Assembly: GCF_001995095.2 (NCBI RefSeq)
Contig: NZ_MTSD02000002.1
Span: 558,001-622,000, forward strand
Direction of reading: 5' to 3'
Length of the DNA: 64,000 bases
Source: Oceanospirillum linum
GTDB taxonomy: Bacteria; Pseudomonadota; Gammaproteobacteria; Pseudomonadales; Halomonadaceae
Shown here one piece after another: positions 45,504 through 51,953 of the stretch (the stretch's first letter is position 1; every line of letters starts with the position of its first letter). Both the position numbers and the translations under genes were made by a program. The notes under the pieces were generated by a model. It saw only the letters and a list, made by a program, of their open reading frames with translations. It made no database searches and was not told where the DNA came from.

Positions 45504-45570
45504 AAATTATGGGTGTCCCAGTTTTTTAGATGGGACAAGCCCGTTTTGGTTAGGCTAAATTATGGGTGTC
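45504..45570 (+). repeat. REP-like repeats on the right of the Y1 transposase
   Basis: Two direct copies of AAATTATGGGTGTC(CC) at 45504-45519 and 45557-45570. The 30 nt before the first copy (around GATTTTGGTAGGATC) match the 30 nt before the left copy (GGTTTTGGCAGGGTC) with a few changes, so the whole unit is repeated on both sides of the gene. Confidence 0.65.
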
Positions 45571-45820
45571 ACAGTTTTTCGCTGACCTAAAGTCAGTGAT
45601 AACAGATAAGTTAACTTACTGGATGTTAATGAAGCGATAAAATGTATTATTGGGGAAGTTAGCTGAGGTGCTTTGGTAGGAAAACTGTCCATTTTGATTA
45701 CCATCTAAATTATAGTATCTAAGATAACCAGCAACTGTTTGACCAGGGCTACAATAGTCAAGATAACCAGTTAATTGAAGACATAGCATCTCATCTTGAT
45801 AATTAGCCGATTTGGGTAAT

Positions 45821-45824
45821 AACG
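45821..45824. repeat. Target duplication AACG, left of the IS
   Basis: AACG directly before the left IS end; the matching copy is at 47652-47655. Confidence 0.65.
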
Positions 45825-47651
45825 AGTCTGTAGGAAAACCTGCTTCTAATCCGTTTTTCCCACCAACAGCTCGCTCTCTGTTGTTTATTTTCGATGGCCG
45901 GTTTTTATCGGCCATCGTTTGTTTATTCTGTGTTTCCTGCCTTTTTAAGCTTTGGCTGTCTGTAAGCTCGATTCATGCTGCTTTCAGTGCCTGTTCTAAA
46001 GCTGTATTAACTCTGTTTTACTGGCTGAGATGTCCGTATTTTGCCAGTTTTTCTACATTATGCACCAAGCAATACAGTTGCCATTGGCCCTGTACTTTGG
46101 TTTTGCTTCTCAGGCTAAAACGGTTTAATCCCTTGTTGGTGCCGATGTTGCCGAAGACCGGTTCGACAACGGACATCCGGTGGCTGTAAATTTGTTTTCC
46201 GTGAGGGCTGTCGACGCGGTGCTTCATCCAGTCGGTGTAGCTCGGTGGTCGTTTGTCATTTAACAGGAAGCTGACTTGGCGGCCTGCGCCTTTGCCGTGG
46301 TTAGCTGCGGATGGGTTCTTCATGCAACGGTGCTTTTTGTGGCAGTTCCGGCATTGCAGTAACCTGCCTTCAAAATAGACGATAGGCTGGCCTTGGTCGT
46401 TGTCTCGTGTACCGCGATGACTGATCTTGTTACCTGCTGGGCAGATGCAGGTCATTTTAATTGGGTCGAACTGGAACTCGCTGGCTGGGATCAGTTGTTT
46501 AGCTTGGGGTTTGCCGGGTATCTGGTGACGTTTGCCGTATTTTTCTTTTTGATCTTTAAACTTGGGATCGCGGCTTCTGAACTGATTGTCTGGGATGTAG
46601 GCGTTGATCTGGTTTTTGTGTAGGTATTTCATATTCGCTTCGTTGGCGAAGCCGGTATCCGCGGTAACAACGATGCCTTCTTTATAGAGATTTTTGCTGA
46701 TGCCCAGCCGCTTGTAACGCTCTTGAATGGTTTCCAAAACGGGTTGCAGCGTGTGGTGTTCCTGCCCTTCACCAAAGGCTTGGGCATCAATGACAATCTG
46801 GTGTTTCTTATCAACGGAGGCGACGCCGTTATAGCCTTGGATCGTGCCTTTGCTGGTGGTCATTTTGGCCGATTGATTATCGGTGATATTACTTTTCACT
46901 TCCTTGCTGCGCTTGCCCTGTCCTATCCTCGGTTGGCTTTGCTGTAAGAAGTGACCCACCTTCTTAGCGGCTTTATCCAACGTGAGTATTGTTTTGGCTT
47001 TGCGGATATCCCGATCCAGTTCTTCTTCACTTTCCCAGCGGTCTTTTTCCTGATGTTCGCTCAGGTGATGACGAATCAGGCGTTTGAGTTTCTGGCGTTT
47101 CTGTTCCAGTTCTTTAAAAGTGCCTGACCATTCCTTAGCAGCATTGGAACGCATTTTACAGCCATCAATGGCAAAGAGTTCATGGCCTAAAAGCCCCTGC
47201 TGATCACAGATCAACAGCACCTGTTCAAACAGGTCTTCAATGGCTTGGGGTTGGCTGCTGACAAAATGAGCAAGGGTCGTGAAATGCGGGACAGTATCGC
47301 AGGACAAGGCTTTAAAGATGATGTTGGTTTCACAGCACCACTGAATCTCACGGCTGGAGGTGATGCCTTTAGAATAAGCAAACAGGATGATTTTTAGCAA
47401 AATCGCCGGATCATAAGCCGGACGACCTTCAGTATCATTCTTATAAGGCTGATGAAACGCGGACAGATCCAGCTTTTCAGAAACGAGGTAGTGCAGGGCA
47501 TACTCAAATGACCCAGGCTGCAACTGATCCTGATAATTGATCACCACCATCGACGTTTGGTTGTAGTCATAGTGCTTGAATCGAGCCATCACCGCCTCCT
47601 GCGTTTCAAAACCCGATCAGACCATAGTTCGGGAGGTTTTTCTACAGCCTG
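45825..47651 (-). mobile_element. IS1182-family insertion sequence (complete, 1827 bp)
   Basis: The left end AGTCTGTAGGAAAACCT (45825-45841) and the right end AGGTTTTTCTACAGCCT (47634-47650, with one further G) are inverted repeats with two mismatches. They are bordered by AACG on both sides. One transposase gene (46018-47589) fills most of the element. Inside the left end, CGATGGCCG/CGGCCATCG (45892-45917) forms a hairpin with a T-rich tail rightward, probably shielding the IS from outside transcripts. It lies within the secreted-protein gene at 45616-48052. Confidence 0.85.
46018..47589 (-). CDS. IS1182-family transposase
   Basis: A 523-residue DDE transposase. The N-terminal IS1182 region reads GRPAYDPAILLKIILFAYSKGITSSREI. 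The catalytic acids are probably Asp in FAIDGCKMRSNAAKEW, Asp in VVTADTGFANEAN and Glu in RMSVVEPVFGNIG. A cysteine-rich segment (ICPAGNK, LLQCRNCHKKHRCMKN) lies before the last acid, as in the family. Length is normal and there is no frameshift, so it should be active. The start is taken as the second of two adjacent ATGs. Confidence 0.92.
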   Translation of the reverse strand: MARFKHYDYNQTSMVVINYQDQLQPGSFEYALHYLVSEKLDLSAFHQPYKNDTEGRPAYDPAILLKIILFAYSKGITSSREIQWCCETNIIFKALSCDTVPHFTTLAHFVSSQPQAIEDLFEQVLLICDQQGLLGHELFAIDGCKMRSNAAKEWSGTFKELEQKRQKLKRLIRHHLSEHQEKDRWESEEELDRDIRKAKTILTLDKAAKKVGHFLQQSQPRIGQGKRSKEVKSNITDNQSAKMTTSKGTIQGYNGVASVDKKHQIVIDAQAFGEGQEHHTLQPVLETIQERYKRLGISKNLYKEGIVVTADTGFANEANMKYLHKNQINAYIPDNQFRSRDPKFKDQKEKYGKRHQIPGKPQAKQLIPASEFQFDPIKMTCICPAGNKISHRGTRDNDQGQPIVYFEGRLLQCRNCHKKHRCMKNPSAANHGKGAGRQVSFLLNDKRPPSYTDWMKHRVDSPHGKQIYSHRMSVVEPVFGNIGTNKGLNRFSLRSKTKVQGQWQLYCLVHNVEKLAKYGHLSQ

Positions 47652-47655
47652 AACG
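47652..47655. repeat. Target duplication AACG, right of the IS
   Basis: AACG directly after the right IS end; the partner is at 45821-45824. Collapsing the two restores an open reading frame. Confidence 0.65.
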
Positions 47656-48262
47656 CTCCACTCATCCATGCCGTGCGTAAGGAAGCGTTGCTGTACCCTA
47701 CTTCCAGAATAACTGATCTTAAAACTGAACCACCGTGATCACAGCTCGTTGCGAAGGTATTCGCTGATATAGCTTCCCATCCACAGTTTGATGATCCCAC
47801 AGCAAACACTTGAACTTGAGTCAGCGCAGGAGCAGAGCCTCTAGTGCCCATTCCAGCTGATCCCAATTGTTGTAGTGGAGTATCAGAAAATTTAACTTTG
47901 AACTGGCTAAGATCCAGTTTCTGAAAAACAGTAACAGGAGGTACAGCCGGTGGTAGTTGTTTGTTACTTAATTGAATATCCTGAGATAATGCATTTAAGC
48001 TGGTGACAGTTGCTGCCAGTAGTATAATACTTTTTATTAAAAGGTGTTTCATAGCTCATTTCCTTTGAAATTTTTAATAATGCGAATCCTGCGCAGGCAA
48101 TTAGGTATTAACAAAGTTAAATTTTGTGTCAACCATATTTTTTCTTTAATATTTAAAATGGCTTGATTTTTTTATTTTTTTACAGTAATTTTTTATTAAA
48201 TATGGTTTATTTTTCCATATTTTTTTATGTCTTTAATAAAGTATTTTAAAGGAGTGATATTG

Positions 48263-48742
48263 ATGAAGGTTGAATCAATCAATCAAACAGCTATGGGACA
48301 GGCTATTCAAAAGAAATCTCAAGGTGACGGCATAGGCAGTCGGTTTCCAGATATCATGGCTAAGTCTAATTCCATTGGCATAGAAAAGTCATCTTCTATC
48401 ACAGGCGCAGACTTTACCCATATGACCCGCCGTGAATTGTTAGAATGGGGTAAGTCCCAGCAATCTGTCGGTAATCTATCTCCTGAAGGGGTTGATGCGA
48501 TTTGGTCTATGGGACTGAATATTTCAGGCTTGAAACTGACGGAAAGCGGTCATGTGGAGAGAACACTAACAACGGAGCAGATCTCGCAACAGGATAACAA
48601 GGAAAAAGTAAACTTTATCTCTTTTGCGCAGGAGCGTATCAATTATGCTGAGTCTCTCGGCGAGAATAAAACGGCTGAATTCTGGCAGCAGGCATTGTCG
48701 ATGATGCAGCATTATCAGGGCAGTCTTTCTGCAAAGGTCTAG
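48263..48742 (+). CDS. Hypothetical protein, no recognised family
   Basis: 159 residues from the ATG at 48263, which has AAAGGAG 8 nt in front (a longer frame from 48227 lacks this). It is soluble and predicted largely helical, with no signal peptide or membrane segment. The middle part MTRRELLEWGKSQQSVGNLSPEG resembles short motifs in uncharacterised gammaproteobacterial proteins, but I cannot name a family. It is oriented opposite to the cassettes on its right and is preceded by a very AT-rich stretch (48060-48262) with runs of T. It may be a chromosomal gene at the island edge or a stray accessory gene. Confidence 0.6.
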   Translation: MKVESINQTAMGQAIQKKSQGDGIGSRFPDIMAKSNSIGIEKSSSITGADFTHMTRRELLEWGKSQQSVGNLSPEGVDAIWSMGLNISGLKLTESGHVERTLTTEQISQQDNKEKVNFISFAQERINYAESLGENKTAEFWQQALSMMQHYQGSLSAKV

Positions 48743-48771
48743 TGCACCATCAGCATTGTAATATAAGACAA

Positions 48772-48812
48772 CGGCGTTTTCAGTTAGTGTAGGAAGCTGC
48801 TGTAAAACGCCG
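48772..48812 (+). terminator. Hairpin after the hypothetical gene
   Basis: CGGCGTTTT (48772-48780) and AAAACGCCG (48804-48812) form a 9-bp stem around 23 nt, 29 nt beyond the stop. The right arm ends where the IS relic begins, so the insertion may have cut an original terminator. Confidence 0.4.
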
Positions 48813-48948
48813 GCTGTAACTGATCCTGATAATTAATGACTACCATCGACGTTTGGTTATAGTCGTAGTGTTTGAATCGTGCCATCACCGCCTTCTGCGT
48901 TTCAAGCGCTCGACCAAACCATAGTTCGGGAGGTTTTTCTACAGCCTG
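48811..48948 (-). mobile_element. Relic of the IS1182-family element (one end, about 138 bp)
   Basis: It matches 47510-47651 of the complete IS with scattered changes, covering the codons for the first 25 or so transposase residues, the upstream leader and the end AGGTTTTTCTACAGCCT (48931-48947). The rest of the element is missing. It abuts the left end of the first attC, where AATG follows the IS end in place of AACG. Confidence 0.8.
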
Positions 48949-49043
48949 AATGCCTCAATCAGAGGAAAAAACCAGTTGGTTAAAATTAGCGACGCAGGAA
49001 CAAAACCAACTGTTTTTTGTCCTTGTTTAACAGCTTGTTAGGC
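48949..49043 (-). other. attC recombination site 3 (cassette B)
   Basis: The right end is GTTAGGC (49037-49043), which on the minus strand is the inverse core GCCTAAC and contains the stop codon of the gene at 49038-49565. Inside lies a long imperfect palindrome, AAAAAACCAGTTGGTT (48966-48981) against AACCAACTGTTTTTT (49004-49018), with one extra C on one arm, as expected for an extrahelical base. The left core is damaged by the IS relic. Confidence 0.65.
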
Positions 49044-49565
49044 ATCAGAGCCTTCCGCTCGTTTAATAGATGCCGGCACAATTAGTTTATGCATTGGCTC
49101 AACGAACAACATATATAATTTACCAAGAAAGTTATGAACATGCACTACAGTCGAAATCGAAACTAGATGAGTTTTATCTCTCTGGATATATACTGAAACT
49201 TTTACATCCAAATGTTTATCTGAATCACCTAATATAACTTCACTGTCACTTAAATATAGTAAAGTAAATATTCCTACTTTATCACCAACTTGATAATCAT
49301 TAATTGATTTATTAGCTTCGAGGTCACCTAAGTGACCAATATTTTTCAATCCAAACATTAATACTATTTTATTTCGACTTGCCATTAAAAAGTTTACCCA
49401 AGCAGGTATTTGGGTTGCGTGATCTAACCAAACTTGAAGTGCTACTCTACCTTCTTTGCTTGAACAGAAAGAATATGAGTCTGAGTAGTAAGAACCATTC
49501 AGGCTTTTAAATACTTCACTATTTATTGGGATGCTTACTTTCTTAATAAGAAACATAATGCTCAA
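49038..49565 (-). CDS. Cassette B protein, DUF2867-like
   Basis: A 175-residue protein (or 172 from the ATG three codons in). The sequence SRNKIVLMFGLKNIGHLG and ILGDSDKHLDVKVSVYI resembles DUF2867 proteins, whose function is unknown. It is soluble and AT-rich. The stop codon lies within the inverse core of the attC at 48949-49043, and the cassette begins at GTTAGGC (minus strand, 49579-49585), complementary to that inverse core. This is the closed logic of one integron cassette. No promoter is visible, so expression depends on read-through from the right. Confidence 0.7.
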   Translation of the reverse strand: MSIMFLIKKVSIPINSEVFKSLNGSYYSDSYSFCSSKEGRVALQVWLDHATQIPAWVNFLMASRNKIVLMFGLKNIGHLGDLEANKSINDYQVGDKVGIFTLLYLSDSEVILGDSDKHLDVKVSVYIQRDKTHLVSISTVVHVHNFLGKLYMLFVEPMHKLIVPASIKRAEGSDA

Positions 49566-49578
49566 ATACTCCGTTGAT

Positions 49579-49830
49579 GCCTAACGAGGCTGTAGAAAAA
49601 CCTCAGCCTCAAAAATTGATCATTTTTTGTACTAAAATGACGCTTCTACGTGAATTTTGGGGCAGTTTTCATCGCCAAATACTCTTAAATCAACGTAGGC
49701 GCGCGATAAACTATCAATAACCAGAACCTGTTAGGTTTTTCTACAGCCTGAACGCCGCCAACACGCGCAGCTTTGAAGTATAGGCGAAGCCGCAACGTAA
49801 AAGCTGTCGCTGTGCTTGGCCTGGTTAGAT
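49579..49830 (-). other. attC recombination site 2 (cassette A), interrupted by a MITE
   Basis: The outer cores are GCCTAAC (49579-49585) and GTTAGAT (49824-49830). Without the MITE and one AACG copy the site is 84 bp long, the same as attC site 1, and it aligns with it along most of its length (shared GCGAAGCCGCAA and GGTTAGATTTC). It lies directly after the gene at 49834-50685 on the minus strand. Confidence 0.75.
49587..49750. mobile_element. 164-bp MITE with IS1182-type ends, inside attC
   Basis: AGGCTGTAGAAAAACCT (49587-49603) and AGGTTTTTCTACAGCCT (49733-49749) are perfect 17-bp inverted repeats, identical to the right end of the complete IS. No coding capacity lies between them. AACG stands on both sides (49583-49586, 49751-49754), the same target as for the IS. 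The IS1182 transposase encoded at 46018 could mobilise it. Confidence 0.8.
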
Positions 49831-49833
49831 TTC

Positions 49834-50685
49834 TTATGGCACATCAAAGATCTGCTGCCAATCACACGGACTACCATTAGTGAACTTCCCTTCCTCATCG
49901 GCGTCCCACGCGCCAATGAAGTCCTCAGTCTGGCCTTCGGTCATCGTTTCCGCCAAGTTGAAGGGGCGTGGCATTTTCCGCTTTAGATAACTAAGTCGAT
50001 AGGCATCTTCGGAATCGTGAAAGGCGAACCCTTTAATTTCAAACCCCGATAGCTGGAAAATATACTCTGGTTTAACCACAAACGATGATGGGTCGGCATT
50101 CTTGGTAATTGATTGTTCAAGTAGCTCGGAGTTGAACTGCGCCAACTCGGAAAGCATAATCAGCAGCTCATAAAGATCGTAATCGACGTCAAGAACCGAA
50201 TCTCCACTGGCTGGCGCACGATATGAGATCACCTCTCTCTGGGCTTTTAATTGCTGTGTAAGTGCTTTTAGGCGCTTAGCCGTATCTTGATCAAACTTTC
50301 CAAGCCAATCAAAAGCCAGATTGATAGCCCGTGAATGAGAGACTGAAATAAGTTCACCATTAGACCATTCAGCTGTGGGCAATGTGTATACAACAGCCCG
50401 CAACAAAGATAACGCTGCATAGTATTCGTAGTAAGGATTAGCAACCCTAAGGCCTGTTTCCTCACTGTGTTCGAGCGTATTGGTAAGAACGGTAGCGTTC
50501 AAAATCATCTTTGCCGCAAGATATGTACGACAAACCCATGTAGAGTTTGCCTCGACGTCCCACGCCTTTGTTAAAGTCGAGTATTGTGTCAGGACTTGGC
50601 TTACCACCTTGGAAAGTTTCTTCTCTGGGCAGATATCAAAGAGCCGACGGTATGAATACCGCCATTCACGGTTTGCGTAATCCAC
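49834..50685 (-). CDS. Cassette A protein, unknown
   Basis: About 283 residues from a GTG at 50685 with GGGAG 5 nt in front. A longer frame to an ATG at 50718 would start inside the attC core and is unlikely. The protein is soluble, predicted mostly helical, with no known motif; FDICPEKKLSKVVSQVLTQ and SYLKRKMPRPFNLAETM do not point to a family. It begins right after the core GTTAGAT of attC site 1 and ends 4 nt before attC site 2. Cassette boundaries are therefore clear although the function is not. Confidence 0.7.
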   Translation of the reverse strand: MDYANREWRYSYRRLFDICPEKKLSKVVSQVLTQYSTLTKAWDVEANSTWVCRTYLAAKMILNATVLTNTLEHSEETGLRVANPYYEYYAALSLLRAVVYTLPTAEWSNGELISVSHSRAINLAFDWLGKFDQDTAKRLKALTQQLKAQREVISYRAPASGDSVLDVDYDLYELLIMLSELAQFNSELLEQSITKNADPSSFVVKPEYIFQLSGFEIKGFAFHDSEDAYRLSYLKRKMPRPFNLAETMTEGQTEDFIGAWDADEEGKFTNGSPCDWQQIFDVP

Positions 50686-50700
50686 TTCGTCTCCCAAGAA

Positions 50701-50784
50701 ATCTAACGCTGCCAGCATGCGCGCTTTCGAAATAGAGGCGAAGCCGCAATGTAGTATGCGTCGCAGTGCCTAGCTGGGTTAGAT
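50701..50784 (-). other. attC recombination site 1 (cassette C), intact 84 bp
   Basis: ATCTAAC (50701-50707) and GTTAGAT (50778-50784) are complementary outer cores of the RYYYAAC/GTTRRRY type. The interior is an imperfect palindrome related to attC site 2. It follows the stop of the gene at 50794-51372 by 10 nt on the minus strand. Confidence 0.8.
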
Positions 50785-50793
50785 TTCGTCCTC

Positions 50794-51372
50794 CTATTTA
50801 ATGGCATACTTCTCGTATCTTGGCTGAAAAAACTCTTCCATCAATTCGTCCAGGCCAATTATGCGGCTCTCCTTGCTGAGCTCTTTACCAATAAATTTAG
50901 AAACACCCCACACTGTTCCGGCTGTCGAATCCATCCAAGTATCACTGCCAATAGTGCTGCAATACTCTTCTTCCCGATTACTGATGAAATCTATAACATC
51001 GAGCCTATAACGCAAACCAACCGGCAAGGACTGGAGTTGGTCGCAAACTGAAGAGACGCTCCCCATAATCACTTCAGGTAGATGTGGCAATGCAGCCGGT
51101 TTCAGTTTGTCCATGTGGTGTCGATAATTCTCTACCTTCTTGACCAATTTTTTACCTTGAAGGTTGCTGTGGCAGTAGTAAGAAACAACTGATTTTAAAG
51201 CACTTTCCATTGCCATTCGCAGGTCGATAAAGCACTTCATTCGGCGAGACTTCAGAGACGAAAAATCCGGGGATTCACTTTCAATACAGTGCTCGTACCG
51301 CTGAAGCAGATCAATCGAATCGTGATAGAAATGTTCTGCTACCTCTATGTGTGTAGGACGAGTTGTCTCCAT
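50794..51372 (-). CDS. Cassette C protein, unknown
   Basis: About 192 residues from the ATG at 51372 (METTRPTH), with GGAG 4 nt in front; an earlier in-frame ATG at 51414 gives 206 residues. It is predicted helical, with a basic middle part (SLKSRRMKCFIDLRMAMESALKSVVSYYCHSN) that recalls HEPN-like bundles, but there is no RxxxxH motif. It is the rightmost and thus the first cassette in the array. Its cassette begins at the core ATCTAAC (plus strand, 51485-51491). Confidence 0.7.
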   Translation of the reverse strand: METTRPTHIEVAEHFYHDSIDLLQRYEHCIESESPDFSSLKSRRMKCFIDLRMAMESALKSVVSYYCHSNLQGKKLVKKVENYRHHMDKLKPAALPHLPEVIMGSVSSVCDQLQSLPVGLRYRLDVIDFISNREEEYCSTIGSDTWMDSTAGTVWGVSKFIGKELSKESRIIGLDELMEEFFQPRYEKYAIK

Positions 51373-51484
51373 ACTTCTCCAGAAATTTAACACTTTAATC
51401 GTAGGCACGTGCATTTTGCTGATTTCAATATACCGATAAGAGCTGAGGAAAGGTTTTGATTAGAAAGGAGAAATCCATTTTCTG

Positions 51485-51491
51485 ATCTAAC
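51485..51491 (-). other. Recombination core at the head of cassette C
   Basis: ATCTAAC on the plus strand is GTTAGAT on the minus strand, complementary to the inverse core of attC site 1. No second core is found to its right, so this is the junction to an eroded attC or attI. Confidence 0.5.
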
Positions 51492-51784
51492 TGCTTCCCT
51501 GATAAACGCTCATGCGTACATACACCAATAACCCTGCGCCTTTGCTCTTACACAACAACAGGCAGGCGCGATTTCCATAATTCATTAAATTTGCAGCTTA
51601 TCCAATTACCGTGCATGGGTAAACCGAGCATTAAGTCGGATAAAACGTGCATGTTTTATCATCAAACCGGAAATACACTGTATAAATAAACACATAATAC
51701 TTTATATTACAGTATAGTCGAACAAGAAACAGCAAAGCTGAAACCCTGAGTCAGAGCGTCTGAGTAAACAGGAGGACCTTAAAC
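51492..51784. other. Gap right of the cassette array; no integrase seen
   Basis: No gene is visible on either strand. There is a 22-bp palindrome with arms GATAAAAC (51639-51646) and GTTTTATC (51653-51660), and an AT-rich stretch (51670-51720) containing CTGTATAAATAAACAC, similar to but not matching a LexA box. I see no remnant of an IntI protein. Confidence 0.4.
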
Positions 51785-51814
51785 AAAAAAAGCACCCAAA
51801 GATGCAAGGGTGCT
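51785..51814 (-). terminator. Intrinsic terminator of puuC (leftward)
   Basis: AGCACCC (51791-51797) and GGGTGCT (51808-51814) form a 7-bp stem with a 10-nt loop; read leftward a run of seven Ts follows. It is the last of four stacked hairpins after puuC. Confidence 0.8.
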
Positions 51815-51818
51815 AAAA

Positions 51819-51915
51819 CCAGAGTGGGCCCACGGGAGTGAGGCACTCTGGCTGTGGCAGAAACAACACAGAGTTGCTTCTGCCGGATTGTGATCAGGCT
51901 GGTTGGCCTGATCAC
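51819..51915 (-). other. Three further hairpins in the puuC 3' region
   Basis: CCAGAGTG/CACTCTGG (51819-51826, 51844-51851), GGCAGAAACAAC/GTTGCTTCTGCC (51856-51867, 51873-51884, one mismatch) and GTGATCAGGC/GCCTGATCAC (51890-51899, 51906-51915). Together with the terminator they fill the 140 nt after the puuC stop. Confidence 0.65.
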
Positions 51916-51953
51916 GACCAGGATTTGATAACGAGACGGCGATTAAAATCTGA

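Larger units (their letters stand above)
45616..48052 (-). pseudogene. Small secreted protein gene split by the IS1182 element
   Basis: The N-terminal part (47652-48052) has a signal peptide (MKHLLIKSIILLAATVTSLNA) and AAAGGAA 7 nt before the ATG. The C-terminal part (45616-45820) ends FINIQ. Removing the IS and one copy of the 4-bp AACG repeat joins them in frame (401 + 205 nt = 202 codons), giving a 201-residue exported protein whose junction reads WMSGA-LLPKSANYQ. It has several cysteines (NCGWEA, TSCDHG, LCLQL, DYCSPG). No family is recognised. The reading in frame across the junction is strong evidence that the gene was intact before insertion. Its base composition is AT-rich like the cassettes to its right. 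Confidence 0.8.

Noticed and set aside
45549-45555. GTTAGGC as a fourth attC core left of the broken secreted-protein gene
   Set aside because: It lies within the REP-like unit and no palindromic attC body or partner core can be drawn with it.
51679-51694. LexA box upstream of a lost integrase
   Set aside because: CTGTATAAATAAACAC differs from CTGT-N8-ACAG at the last conserved base and no integrase gene follows.
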